Shown piece after piece: positions 46,913-55,576 of a DNA stretch of 61,903 nt. The DNA is from Candidatus Methanoperedens sp. (lineage in GTDB: Archaea > Halobacteriota > Methanosarcinia > Methanosarcinales > Methanoperedenaceae), in assembly GCA_026552975.1 (NCBI GenBank), contig JAPMTR010000071.1, forward strand, positions 1 through 61,903, written 5' to 3'. The translations under genes were made by a program, and so were the position numbers. Within the stretch, counting starts at the first letter, position 1. The number at the start of each line of letters is the position of its first letter. Under the pieces are notes generated by a model, which saw only the letters and a list, made by a program, of their open reading frames with translations, had not been told where the DNA came from and did not search any database.

Positions 46913-47088
46913 ATAGGTTTCTATCAAAAAGATTAAAATAATCGACCTGAAAACGGCAATAAGTATGACTAAATGAAGCCTCCCATGTAAAATTCAGAGG
47001 CTTTACCGGAAGATTTGGAGCAAACCACAAATGGTAAGTTACTCCTGCCCTATAACAGAATGTGCCTGGAGATTCAGGATATAATTCA

Positions 47089-47595
47089 CTAATCCAGTGC
47101 CTTAATGATTTCTGCATACAATTCAGTTGAACATCTCCAGCCCAAACGTATCATTTTGTTGAGACTTTCAAACACTTCCTCTTTTGTGAGCAGTTTCATT
47201 TTCATCATTCTGAGAAGCAGATATATCGTTCCATGGTGTTCTATCCCTTCTATTTCTGCTATACCTCTTGCTTCTTCATCATCAAGTAGCGCTATACCAT
47301 TTAACTCAACAGCCAGGGCAAGAACATCGGCATCTGCCTTATGAATTTTGGGGTTTTGTCGCAGAGTACTTATGTATTTTTTATAGGCTGGAATTCTTAA
47401 TTTTATAATCTTATTCTTGATTATTCTCTCGATTACGAACGCTTCTTGTCTGCCAATTTTCTTTCCAACCTCAACCACTTCTATACACACGGATTTTGTT
47501 GTGTATTTATCCTCAGGAAGATATTTTATTCTCTCAATTAGATTTATTTTTCCAAGATAAATCAGAGGGGTGGCATCAAAAACAAGAGGTTTCAT
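47089..47595 (-). CDS. PIN-domain toxin (VapC-like)
   Basis: A 168-residue predicted ribonuclease with PIN acidic residues: D7 (VFDATPLIYLGK), E39 region (VCIEVVEVG), D94 region (KADADVLALAVEL) and D111-112 (ALLDDEEARGIAE). Its start overlaps the upstream UPF0175/ribbon-helix-helix gene (ATGA), the usual toxin-antitoxin order. The target RNA is unknown. Confidence 0.85.
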   Translation of the reverse strand: MKPLVFDATPLIYLGKINLIERIKYLPEDKYTTKSVCIEVVEVGKKIGRQEAFVIERIIKNKIIKLRIPAYKKYISTLRQNPKIHKADADVLALAVELNGIALLDDEEARGIAEIEGIEHHGTIYLLLRMMKMKLLTKEEVFESLNKMIRLGWRCSTELYAEIIKALD

Positions 47596-47897
47596 CTGAG
47601 TGCCTTTTCAATATCTGAGTGTATGAACTTCTCAGACTTGATCCAGACAATGCCTTTTTCACGTACAACATCGGCAAAATCCCATACAGAGCATCCTGCC
47701 ATTTCTGCTGCCTTTAAAAATGTCACTTTTCCTTCTTTGAGAGATTCCAATGCCCGCTGTTCTTTCCAGTGCTGTAATCCCTCAGAAAGCAATTTTCTTA
47801 TAGAGGCAGATTTTTCAAGGGACTCTTCTTTCATGAAAGTCTTAAGTTCCTTAAAAATTTCCTCTGGAATTCTGGCTGATACACTAATCTCTGTCAT
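47592..47897 (-). CDS. UPF0175-type antitoxin
   Basis: The 101-residue protein combines a ribbon-helix-helix-like N-terminus (EISVSARIPEEIFKELKTFMKEE, SASIRKLLSEGLQHW) with a UPF0175 helix-turn-helix segment (KVTFLKAAEMAGCSVWDFADVVREKGI). It should bind DNA and the PIN protein encoded next. The ATG at 47897 is preferred over one nine codons upstream. Confidence 0.82.
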   Translation of the reverse strand: MTEISVSARIPEEIFKELKTFMKEESLEKSASIRKLLSEGLQHWKEQRALESLKEGKVTFLKAAEMAGCSVWDFADVVREKGIVWIKSEKFIHSDIEKALR

Positions 47898-48043
47898 GTA
47901 ACACTTTGTATGCAATGCATACATAAAACCTTTTCGTTGGAATTTGTCTCGACCAGGGAGATTTTATAATATCCACCATGATCAGGTTAGGGGTTGCAGG
48001 GATTCGAAGAGAAGATCTGTGTAACATTGAATGTGACAACATT

Positions 48044-48134
48044 AACAGGATTTACAGGATTTTCAACAAAAAACGTAATCTGTGGATGATATTTCAGAGG
48101 ACGATCCGCAGATTTCACAGATTCGCACAGATTT
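48044..48134. repeat. degenerate CAGATT/CAGGATT repeat tract
   Basis: The gap between the antitoxin and trm1 (47898-48142) holds no gene. It contains AACAGGATTTACAGGATTTTC at about 48044-48064 in part, and CCGCAGATTTCACAGATT with a further GCACAGATT at 48106-48134. These are short-period, decayed repeats of a kind scattered through many prokaryotic genomes. A related unit occurs at 54173-54201 inside trpG. Confidence 0.6.
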
Positions 48135-48142
48135 AGTAATTA

Positions 48143-49279
48143 CTAATCATGATTCACAAGCTCTCTTGCAACTCTTTTTATGTCCTCCATCCCCGCATCC
48201 GTCTTGAAGGAAATTCCTGAAAAATGTGTCCGTGATGCCTGAAACCCTTTTTCTTTCAAAGCAAAAATAAGGTCGACAGTTGACATCGCAGTTATCCCCA
48301 GCATTTTACACACTTTATGAACATCATAATGCATCGGGATCTCAAGCTCATCCCTGCATGAAAAGATAAGTTTATCAATAATTTTAAACTCCCGTTTTTC
48401 GATCTCATCCAATACCAGCTCACAGAATTCCCGATCGTGCAGCCTGCCAAGCCATAAAGGTCCGGCAAGTGTTGTTTTGTGATCGCATACGGGACATTTT
48501 TCTTCAATATGGACAGCAAGACCGTGTTTCCAGCTCCTTGAGCCGCAGTTGAAACAATGTGAAACAAATCCCATATTCTCCAGGCATTTATCTGCCTTAA
48601 CTATCCCTTTTTTTACTGACACGAAGAGCCTGACATAATGCGCCGAGGCATAAGATAGTAAAGGGGTCATGGATTTATCGTATTTCGCAAGAGTCCTTGC
48701 CACAGCGCCCATCAGGATCCTGACCCCCATCTCAGGATAATATTCAGTCTTGAGCGGGACTGCTGCATAGTTCCTTATACCTGCCTTTTTGTGGGCACCG
48801 CAAAGGGGCGCGGTATCTGTGGCAGTAACGCAAAGCAGCCGCTTTGTTGAGTAACATGCAGCATCCAGGAATGGCGCCGGGGTCCCGAAAGGGTCAAGGT
48901 CGGTAATATCATAACTTCCATCATACATCACCACATTTGCATTCCTTTTTAACGCAGTACAGTTCGTAAGGTCGTTGAGTTCGATGTTTCTTTTTATTAG
49001 CTCAACAGAATTTCCTTCCCAGTCGCTCATTGTGGTATTAAGACCCACTTCATTCGCGATGCGAAGTCCCCGGATACCTGAAGCTGAGAGTGCGTCAAGA
49101 TATGTATAATCCGGTTCATTTTTCGAAAAACATGCTATTGCAGCCACAGCCATATCCCGGTTTGTTTTCATCGCAGGATTATAGAATACTGCTGCCGAAG
49201 AAGGTGGGAAACTTGAATTCTCATCTGGAATAGGTACTTCGATATTCGTCGTGCCTTCTGTGATGATCTTTGTAAGCAT
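48143..49279 (-). CDS. trm1: tRNA (guanine26-N2)-dimethyltransferase Trm1
   Basis: The 378-residue archaeal Trm1 methylates G26 of tRNA. SAM motif: YLDALSASGIRGLRIANEVG; catalytic DLDPFGTPAPFLDAA; and a zinc site with CFNCGSRSW and CPVCDHKT near 245-275. An N-terminal ITEGTTNIEVPIP matches the family. The ATG at 49279 is chosen over one four codons earlier. It neighbours tRNA-Arg, but the two are separate genes. Confidence 0.94.
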   Translation of the reverse strand: MLTKIITEGTTNIEVPIPDENSSFPPSSAAVFYNPAMKTNRDMAVAAIACFSKNEPDYTYLDALSASGIRGLRIANEVGLNTTMSDWEGNSVELIKRNIELNDLTNCTALKRNANVVMYDGSYDITDLDPFGTPAPFLDAACYSTKRLLCVTATDTAPLCGAHKKAGIRNYAAVPLKTEYYPEMGVRILMGAVARTLAKYDKSMTPLLSYASAHYVRLFVSVKKGIVKADKCLENMGFVSHCFNCGSRSWKHGLAVHIEEKCPVCDHKTTLAGPLWLGRLHDREFCELVLDEIEKREFKIIDKLIFSCRDELEIPMHYDVHKVCKMLGITAMSTVDLIFALKEKGFQASRTHFSGISFKTDAGMEDIKRVARELVNHD

Positions 49280-49324
49280 GGAATGGCACAATTGGATTGA
49301 ATTGTTTAAATATTGTATGGTTAA

Positions 49325-49398
49325 CGGGCTCGCCGGGATTTGAACCCGGGTCCTAGGCTCCGGAGGCCCAAGTACTATCCGGACTATACTACGAGCCC
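49325..49398 (-). tRNA. tRNA-Arg (anticodon CCG)
   Basis: A 74-nt cloverleaf with acceptor GGGCUCG/CGAGCCC, anticodon stem UGGGC/GCCUA and loop CUCCGGA. U33 fixes the anticodon as CCG for CGG. The T-loop is GUUCAAAUC. The discriminator is G and CCA is not encoded. An integrase remnant lies 100 bases from its 5' side. Confidence 0.9.
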
Positions 49399-49504
49399 AT
49401 ACCGCTTTTAAGAAAAGCGGGGCAAAACGGTATTAATACCAAAGACTTTGAGATGTTCCTCCAAGTGCAACATAACCTAAGCCATTCCACTGTAAATAAA
49501 CATA

Positions 49505-49699
49505 TTGTTCATGCTTCAACATTCTTTAAAGCAACCTGCATCAATCCAAGATTTTAAATCTCCGAAAAAACAATACAAGCCAAAAATTTTGCCTTCAAAA
49601 TCGGATTTGATTCTCTTTTATAATGCTTTACCCAATAAATATAAGATCATCTTCCTTGCACTTGCAAGTAGTGCTGTGGGTGAGATGATGCATCAATAG
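49505..49699 (+). pseudogene. tyrosine recombinase remnant
   Basis: A 64-residue frame ends with LPSKSDLILFYNALPNKYKIIFLALASSAVGEMMHQ-like residues (the last 36, in two parts). The FYNALPNKYKIIFLALASS stretch matches the start of the catalytic domain in archaeal integrases, where it should continue as SGLRISE. It breaks after SSAVG and stops. Neither the core-binding domain nor the catalytic residues remain. Near tRNA-Arg, it marks a lost integrated element. Confidence 0.5.
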
Positions 49700-50167
49700 C
49701 GTCTTTTTTTTCAATTCCTTTTTTCACGGACCTTCACAAATACAATTCTTGAAAACTTTATTCTTCCCCAATTCTACTCAGGGCTTTTCAGCCCTGAGTA
49801 TCTCCTTAATTATTCGGTCAAAAGTTTAATATCTGTTCGACACTACAATTTTACAATATAATTGTAGTATTTAATCTATATGGTCTCTGATCATTTCAAT
49901 ATTAATATTTTCGTTGTAGCATCTTTTTCTTTTGCAGCCCAAACCCCAAAACGAATTCCAATTAATGCAAAAATAAACCAAATGAGACCTATATAACCAA
50001 TTGAAAAAAATCTTCCAATGGTTTTAGTGGTGTCTTGGTAACCACCATTCTAATTCGGCAAATATTTAAACAAATGAAAATAATATGGAAGATTAATTAG
50101 TGGTGAAGGTATTGTTCGTAGATACTAAAAATAAAAACATACCTAAAATAAAGTAGGGAAATATAAC
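49700..50167. other. AT-rich gene-poor stretch with one stable hairpin
   Basis: No complete gene is seen. On the minus strand (about 49890-50040) a frame reads as a piece of membrane protein (FFSIGYIGLIWFIFALIGIR) with no start codon, so it is probably another remnant. The only strong structure is the hairpin at 49775-49800. Confidence 0.4.
49775..49800 (-). terminator. 11-bp perfect hairpin with GAAA tetraloop (candidate terminator or RNA element)
   Basis: The arms TACTCAGGGCT and AGCCCTGAGTA pair perfectly over 11 bases. Read on the minus strand the loop is GAAA, a GNRA tetraloop, which favours function in a minus-strand RNA. No long T-run follows on either strand, so a simple terminator is not certain. 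Confidence 0.4.
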
Positions 50168-50602
50168 ATGAAAATATCTAAAAACCTAATTGGTATTTCA
50201 ATACTTATAATTGTATTTTTTGGATTTCCTATTATTTTTCAAATGTTTCTGATGACAATTTATGGTACCTGGTATGGAAACGTTGAGATAGGAAAATATA
50301 ATGACTCAACCTATGTTTTTGAGCCAGTTTATAATGATACAACTTATACTGTTGACCATTACAATGGTAATAGCAGTTCTTGTGTAAATATATCTTCTAC
50401 TCAATTAAAAGCTCATCCTGCGTTTGAAAAGTTGCTAAAAGCAGAAGCATGTCGTACTCCTTTAAATGATGGTCTAACGATATGTGAAATCTCAGAAGAA
50501 GAAAGAGAAGACCTCTCGAATTTTACATATCGTAATGCTCCAAAATGTTCTAAATTCGAAGGTTATGAAGGAGTTTATACTTTTTATTATAATAGGCCAT
50601 AA
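50168..50602 (+). CDS. membrane-anchored hypothetical protein
   Basis: A 144-residue protein with an N-terminal membrane helix (about 8-32) and an outer domain with several sequons (NDST, NDTT, NGNSSS, NISS, NFT) and four Cys (CVN, CRT, CEI, CSK) that could form two disulfides. No family recognised. AT-rich compared with its neighbours, suggesting a recent arrival. Confidence 0.5.
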   Translation: MKISKNLIGISILIIVFFGFPIIFQMFLMTIYGTWYGNVEIGKYNDSTYVFEPVYNDTTYTVDHYNGNSSSCVNISSTQLKAHPAFEKLLKAEACRTPLNDGLTICEISEEEREDLSNFTYRNAPKCSKFEGYEGVYTFYYNRP

Positions 50603-50633
50603 AACGAAAGATAAGGTTAACCGGGGGAATGAT

Positions 50634-50744
50634 ATGATGTCAACAGACAAATTTGCAGCAACCGTAATAATATTGCTATTGTTATCGATTTTATTTAGCG
50701 GATGTGCCGGGGAAAAGAAGACAGCTCAGGCAATGAAAATTTAA
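50634..50744 (+). CDS. truncated lipoprotein
   Basis: A 36-residue peptide starts at an ATG after GGGGGAAT. It has a signal helix with lipobox LFSGC (about 20-24) and then ends after 12 residues. This is a lipoprotein signal without a mature domain, so most likely a broken gene. No continuation was found downstream. Confidence 0.4.
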   Translation: MMSTDKFAATVIILLLLSILFSGCAGEKKTAQAMKI

Positions 50745-50878
50745 AGACCGTTTTTATGATATCAGGATTGTTTTTGCGAAAATCGCTTATTGTTCTAAAA
50801 TCCAGAGTAAGCTTTTCTGCAAGATGCATATAAACTACGTTGTCTAAAAAAATCATGAAATTCAGGATAATGCAAAAC

Positions 50879-50926
50879 TTTTATATATAATGTACTCAAT
50901 CATACATTAATGTACATATATGTACA
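50879..50926 (+). promoter_or_regulatory. trp promoter with TGTACA operator boxes
   Basis: A TATA box (TTTTATATA, 50879-50887) stands about 40 bases before the trpD start. TGTACT (50891-50896) and two exact TGTACA boxes (50911-50916, 50921-50926) cover the expected transcript start and reach the ATG. TGTACA is the TRP box bound by the repressor TrpY in Methanothermobacter, so tryptophan-controlled repression is likely. No trpY-like gene is in the window. Confidence 0.75.
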
Positions 50927-51964
50927 ATGATACTTATGAAAGAATACATCCAGAAACTCATCCTTAAACAGGACCTCACTACTGAAGAGGCCGAGATCGC
51001 GTTATCAAAAATATTCACAGAAGCAACCGATGCCCAGATAGCGGCGTTCCTGACAGCCATGAAAATTAAAGGCGAAACACCCTCTGAAATAGCAGGACTT
51101 GCAAAGGGGATGAAGAAAGCCGCCAATATCATTAATCCAAAGGTCATGGGGACTCTTATCGATACATGCGGCACAGGAGGTGACTCCTCAGGTACAATTA
51201 ATGTAAGCACAGGCGCAGCGATAGTGGCAGCAGGAGCAGGAGTTTCGGTCGCAAAGCACGGCAATTATTCGATCACATCAAAATCAGGAAGTGCAGATGT
51301 CTTAAAAGAGCTTGGAGTGAAGATCGATGCATCTCCAGAGCAGGTCGAAAGAACGATCGAGAAAGTTGGGATTGGTTTCATGCTCGCACCGGTATTCCAT
51401 CCTTCTATGAAACGTGTGGGGCAGATAAGGCGCGATATAGGTTTTAGGACCGTATTCAACATACTGGGACCGCTTACCAACCCTGCAAATGCAAAAGCGC
51501 AGGTCATTGGCGTTTTTGACAGTTCTCTTTGCGAGCCAATGGCAAATGTCCTGAACCTGCTGGGCACAAAAAGGGCGCTTGTTGTCCATGGCAGCGGAAT
51601 GGATGAAATATCAACAACAGGCGAAACACAGATCGTAGAATTAAAAGATGGAAAGGTCACAAAATATACCACGACTCCTGAAAAACTTGGCATTAAGCGC
51701 GCTTCCATCGCTGATATCGCTGGAGGCACACCACAGGAGAATGCAAAGGATATCGTGGATGTACTGAAAGGCAAAAAAGGCGCAAAACGGGATATTATCG
51801 CAGTTAATGCAGGTGCTGCACTTTTTGTAAGCGGAAAAGCACAAAGTCTTGAAGCCGGGATAAAAATGGCTAATGAATCCATAGATGGCGGTGCTGCGCT
51901 AAAAAAACTGAAAGAACTTGTAAATGAGGCCGGAGAACCTGAAAAGTTCGCACGGTTCTTGTGA
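50927..51964 (+). CDS. trpD: anthranilate phosphoribosyltransferase
   Basis: The 345-residue enzyme joins phosphoribosyl pyrophosphate to anthranilate. PRPP-site segments: DTCGTGGDSSGTINVST and KHGNYSITSKSGSADVL; anthranilate-site arginine in RRDIGFRTVFNILGPLTNP. The ATG at 50927 directly follows the second TGTACA box; a second ATG at 50936 is the alternative. First gene of trpDFEG. Confidence 0.95.
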   Translation: MILMKEYIQKLILKQDLTTEEAEIALSKIFTEATDAQIAAFLTAMKIKGETPSEIAGLAKGMKKAANIINPKVMGTLIDTCGTGGDSSGTINVSTGAAIVAAGAGVSVAKHGNYSITSKSGSADVLKELGVKIDASPEQVERTIEKVGIGFMLAPVFHPSMKRVGQIRRDIGFRTVFNILGPLTNPANAKAQVIGVFDSSLCEPMANVLNLLGTKRALVVHGSGMDEISTTGETQIVELKDGKVTKYTTTPEKLGIKRASIADIAGGTPQENAKDIVDVLKGKKGAKRDIIAVNAGAALFVSGKAQSLEAGIKMANESIDGGAALKKLKELVNEAGEPEKFARFL

Positions 51965-51991
51965 TTTGATCAAAAGGAAAAAGGATAAACA

Positions 51992-52636
51992 ATGAAAGTA
52001 AAAATTTGTGGCATAAAGAATGAACGTGACCTTGTGATGGCCCTAAATGCGAATGCGGATGCTGTTGGATTTATCACTGATGTACCTGTCGATTCACCAA
52101 GAAATATCTCTCTTTCGTCCGCCTCACAACTCATTGCCCGGGTTCCGATCTTTGTAATTTCTGTGCTCGTAATCATGCCAAAAAATGCAGAAGAAGCAAT
52201 AAACATGATCCAGATGGCCAAACCAACTGCGGTGCAGATACATAATGCTCTGCCACTGTCGGAAATAAGAAATATCAGGGGAACAGGCGTGAAAATAATC
52301 AAGACAATTCCTGTATCTGAACGTGCCGATGCTAAAACGCTTATTGACCAGATAGATAATTTATCAGGAATTGTAGATGCAGTGCTTCTTGATACAGCTA
52401 TTGGGGGAAAGACCGGGGGAACCGGGGTATCGCATAACTGGGAATTAAGTGCAAAAGTGGTTCTCAATGCATCCATGCCTGTAATACTGGCAGGAGGATT
52501 GAATCCATCAAATATTAGAGATGCTATCAGGATAGTTCGCCCGTATGCAGTAGATACAGCTTCAGGTGTTGAAACAAATAGAAAAAAAGATGAAAAGAAA
52601 GTCAATGATTTTATCAACAATGCGAGAATTTCATGA
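51992..52636 (+). CDS. trpF: phosphoribosylanthranilate isomerase
   Basis: The 214-residue TIM barrel performs the third step of tryptophan synthesis. The catalytic Cys is in VKICGIKNERD and the Asp in AVLLDT, with GGTGVSHNW and LAGGLNPSNI as the phosphate site. GGAAAAAGG precedes the ATG. It overlaps trpE by four bases. Confidence 0.94.
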   Translation: MKVKICGIKNERDLVMALNANADAVGFITDVPVDSPRNISLSSASQLIARVPIFVISVLVIMPKNAEEAINMIQMAKPTAVQIHNALPLSEIRNIRGTGVKIIKTIPVSERADAKTLIDQIDNLSGIVDAVLLDTAIGGKTGGTGVSHNWELSAKVVLNASMPVILAGGLNPSNIRDAIRIVRPYAVDTASGVETNRKKDEKKVNDFINNARIS

Positions 52637-54162
52637 AATTCGATATTAATGAAACAGAATTCATTCGACTCGCAGAAAAAAGACCCGCGATAATCCAGCT
52701 CAAAGCAAAAGTGAAGGCAGAGTGCTCACCGCTTGAACTTTACGCTGCGCTTGATAACAAATGTGCATATCTTCTTGAATCTGTCGAGAAAGAGAAAAAG
52801 CATGCCCGCTTTTCGTTCGTGGGGTCAGAACCCGATGCAGTAGTTACTATAAAGGATCGGGTCGTCTCGCTTGATCATCCCTGCAGGACGAATCTTGTGG
52901 GTTTTATCGAATCGTCTCTTTTAAAAGTATGCGACCTGGATAACGGTGGAAAGCTAAAAGCGGGTTTTGATACGATGGATGCCATAAGAGCCGCGTTTTG
53001 CGCAAATGATGTGAAATTCATCGGAAAAAGCTTTGACAGGCAGACATTTATTGGAGGAGCTATCGGATATTGCACATATGATATGGTGTATGACTGCTGG
53101 CTTGAAGTTCCCCCGAAGAAGAGCGAGACTCCTGATGCCCAGTTTGCGCTTACAACAAGGACAGTAGTCTTTGACCACCTTACCGGGGAAACATTCATCA
53201 TCATGACCCCTTTTATCCTTAAGGGGGAAAATGCCAGTGACATTTATCAAAAAGCAATAGCAGATGCAAGAAATCTCGCAACAAAGATAGGATCGGTAAA
53301 ACCTGTTGTTTTGCAGAAAAAAAGACCATCAAAAATAACATGCAATATTGAAAAAAGCGAATACGAAGATGCTGTCAGGAAAGCAAAAAAACATATAATA
53401 GACGGCGATATCTTCCAGGTCGTGCTCTCCCGCCGCTACAAGATCACTACAGACCAGACGCCTCTTGAACTGTATTCCGTGCTTCGAAGTGTCAATCCAA
53501 GCCCTTACATGTACCTTTTTGAGTTCAATGGCACAAGCATCATCGGGGCAAGCCCTGAGACCCTGATGTCTGTGCATGACCGCAAAGTTGTCATAAATCC
53601 CATAGCTGGTACATGTCCGCGCGGGAAAAACCCGCAAGAAGATGCTGCGTTTGCAAAAGAGATGCTTGAAAGTGAAAAAGAAAGAGCTGAGCATGTGATG
53701 CTCGTTGACCTGGGGCGAAACGATGTCAGGATGGTTTCAAAGGGTGGCACTGTGAAGGTTGATGATTTTATGTCTGTGATCAAATATTCGCATGTCCAGC
53801 ATATCGAAAGCACTGTTTCTGGAGAGCTTCGCGACGAGTGTGACCAGTTCGATGCAACGCGCGCCATATTCCCTGCAGGAACGCTATCTGGTGCGCCCAA
53901 GATAAGAGCTATGGAAATAATAAACGACCTTGAGAGAGATGCTCGCGGGATATACGGCGGAGGCGTGGGTTATTATTCATGGAATGGTGATTCTGACTTT
54001 GCCATAGTGATCAGGACAATAATTAAGAATGGACGAACAGCGATCGTACAGGCAGGGGCAGGGATAGTTGCGGATTCGGATCCCGAATATGAGTACAATG
54101 AGACTGAACGCAAGATGGCCGCGATGATAAAAGCAATAGGGGGACCTGATGATGTCAATTGA
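52633..54162 (+). CDS. trpE: anthranilate synthase component I
   Basis: A 509-residue chorismate-using enzyme. The N-terminal part has the tryptophan-feedback region (LLESVEKEKKHARFSFVG); the catalytic part has GDIFQVVLSRRY, NPIAGTCPRG, LGRNDVR and IFPAGTLSGAPKIRAMEI. With TrpG it makes anthranilate from chorismate and glutamine. Overlaps trpG by 14 bases. Confidence 0.95.
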   Translation: MKFDINETEFIRLAEKRPAIIQLKAKVKAECSPLELYAALDNKCAYLLESVEKEKKHARFSFVGSEPDAVVTIKDRVVSLDHPCRTNLVGFIESSLLKVCDLDNGGKLKAGFDTMDAIRAAFCANDVKFIGKSFDRQTFIGGAIGYCTYDMVYDCWLEVPPKKSETPDAQFALTTRTVVFDHLTGETFIIMTPFILKGENASDIYQKAIADARNLATKIGSVKPVVLQKKRPSKITCNIEKSEYEDAVRKAKKHIIDGDIFQVVLSRRYKITTDQTPLELYSVLRSVNPSPYMYLFEFNGTSIIGASPETLMSVHDRKVVINPIAGTCPRGKNPQEDAAFAKEMLESEKERAEHVMLVDLGRNDVRMVSKGGTVKVDDFMSVIKYSHVQHIESTVSGELRDECDQFDATRAIFPAGTLSGAPKIRAMEIINDLERDARGIYGGGVGYYSWNGDSDFAIVIRTIIKNGRTAIVQAGAGIVADSDPEYEYNETERKMAAMIKAIGGPDDVN

Positions 54163-54769
54163 TACTAAAAAACCGCAGATGAACACGGATGAACGCAGAT
54201 GCACAAAAGTTCTGTTTGTAAACAATAAAGATTCATTTGTTTGGAATCTTGTGGATTATGTGTCCATATTCGAGCCTGATACTGTTGTTGTCCCGAATAC
54301 CATATCACTTGAAGAAATTAATGAGATCGCTCCTGACGCAATAGTGATATCACCCGGGCCCGGGCATCCTGCAAATCCCAGGGATATAGGAAATTGCCTT
54401 GATATTATCAGGGGATCCGTAGTCCCGCTGCTTGGCGTATGCCTGGGACACCAGGCTATAACTGTGGCTTTTGGCGGCGAGGTGAGCCATTCCCCGTCTG
54501 GTCCGCTGCATGGGAAAACAAGTCTCATAGAGCATGATGGTAGTGGAATATTCCAGGGATTGACCAGTCCTCTCGTTGGAGGACGGTATCATTCACTTGC
54601 CATAACAAAGCTGCCAGTGGAGCTTGAGGTTACAGCAAGGACAAAAGATGGCATCATAATGGGAATAAGACACAGGAGAAGGCCAATTTTTGGTTTGCAG
54701 TTCCATCCTGAATCAGTGCTTACGCCGCATGGATTGAAGATAGTGGAGAATTTCTTGAAATACCCCTAA
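54149..54769 (+). CDS. trpG: anthranilate synthase component II (glutamine amidotransferase)
   Basis: The 206-residue class I amidotransferase supplies ammonia to TrpE. The catalytic Cys is in GVCLGHQAI, and the His-Glu pair in LQFHPESVLTP. The family normally begins at about VLFVNNKDSFVWNL; here about 20 extra residues (MMSIDTKKPQMNTDERRCTK) precede it. They are encoded by a CCGCAGATGAACACGGATG-type repeat, so the N-terminus was extended by a repeat. TrpC, TrpB and TrpA genes do not follow. Confidence 0.94.
   Translation: MMSIDTKKPQMNTDERRCTKVLFVNNKDSFVWNLVDYVSIFEPDTVVVPNTISLEEINEIAPDAIVISPGPGHPANPRDIGNCLDIIRGSVVPLLGVCLGHQAITVAFGGEVSHSPSGPLHGKTSLIEHDGSGIFQGLTSPLVGGRYHSLAITKLPVELEVTARTKDGIIMGIRHRRRPIFGLQFHPESVLTPHGLKIVENFLKYP
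54173..54201. repeat. CAGATGAAC-type repeat inside trpG 5' end
   Basis: CCGCAGATGAACACGGATG followed by AACGCAGATG repeats a unit of about 9-11 bases. This widespread prokaryotic repeat type is read in frame as part of the TrpG N-terminus. A related degenerate copy lies at 48106-48134. Confidence 0.6.
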
Positions 54770-54818
54770 AATGTATCGCTCCGATGCTTCTGCTTCGTAC
54801 TATATGAATGTGATATTT

Positions 54819-55124
54819 CTATAGATTGAGTTTATCATATAGATGTTTGATTTTAGGAATTAATTCATCACGATGTATTAAATTTCTATTTTTTAAATCT
54901 ATTGTAAAGAAATTTATTTTCTTATTTTCTTTTTCCTCCCAATTTATTTGATTCCTTTTAATTTCATCAAGAATTTTCATATCAAATATCTCTTTTGGGA
55001 GAAAACTTATCCTCACCCCAAAATCTGTCCCTGCATCACGGAGTCCAGAGTCGGTAGTAAAAATATCTGCTCGCTCTTCCTTTGCAATAACAAGTGAAAA
55101 AGAATTTACAAGACTAATCCTCAA
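54819..55124 (-). pseudogene. PIN-domain C-terminal fragment
   Basis: A 101-residue frame has the later part of a PIN nuclease: SFSLVIAKEERADIFTTDSGLRDAG, with the third and fourth acidic positions, and the strand GVRISFLPKE. The N-terminal half with the first Asp and Glu is missing, and only 41 bases separate it from the RNase H gene, so there is no room for it. The C-terminal 50 residues are Lys/Asn-rich. AT-rich and likely decayed. Confidence 0.5.
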
Positions 55125-55165
55125 TTTTTAATAGTTAAGAGTATATTACAGCCAAAGAGTATTAC

Positions 55166-55558
55166 ATGAGCTTCACATTGTTTTTTGACGGGGCCTGCAG
55201 GGGAAACCCCGGACCGATGGCTATAGGCGCGGTACTATTGGAAAACGGAAAAAAAGTCAAGGAACTTTCAGAAAATATCGGGCGGGGAACGAACAATATC
55301 GCCGAATGGAACGCGCTTATTGGAGGATTAAAACTTGCGCTTGATCATGGTTGCAGGGAACTTGAAGTAAGGGGTGACAGCCAGCTTGTGATACGGCAGA
55401 TCTCAGGAAAATACCAGGTGAAAAGTGAAAATCTCATACCGCTTTTTAATGAAGCCAGGAAATTAGTTTCTAAATTTGAAAAAATACATTTCAAATGGGT
55501 GGAGAGGGAACACAATTCATATACAGATGGTCTATCCAACAAAGCGCTGGATAAATAA
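55166..55558 (+). CDS. rnhA: ribonuclease HI
   Basis: The 130-residue enzyme cuts RNA in RNA-DNA hybrids. Catalytic acids are D8 (FFDGACRGNPGP), E47 (NIAEWNAL), D71 (VRGDSQLV) and D121 (SYTDGLSN). It is the compact form without a basic protrusion, as in archaeal type 1 RNase H. Convergent with the UPF0248 gene. Confidence 0.93.
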   Translation: MSFTLFFDGACRGNPGPMAIGAVLLENGKKVKELSENIGRGTNNIAEWNALIGGLKLALDHGCRELEVRGDSQLVIRQISGKYQVKSENLIPLFNEARKLVSKFEKIHFKWVEREHNSYTDGLSNKALDK

Positions 55559-55576
55559 TTGCATATCCTGGCAAAA

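Noticed and set aside
46899-47117. 72-residue minus-strand frame between DUF99 and the PIN gene
   Set aside because: It overlaps both neighbours, lacks a ribosome binding site, and the gap is too short for a separate gene.
48044-48134. Possible CRISPR-like or attachment repeat
   Set aside because: Units are short, imperfect and have no spacers. They match a widespread degenerate repeat type rather than a CRISPR array; no cas genes occur in the window.
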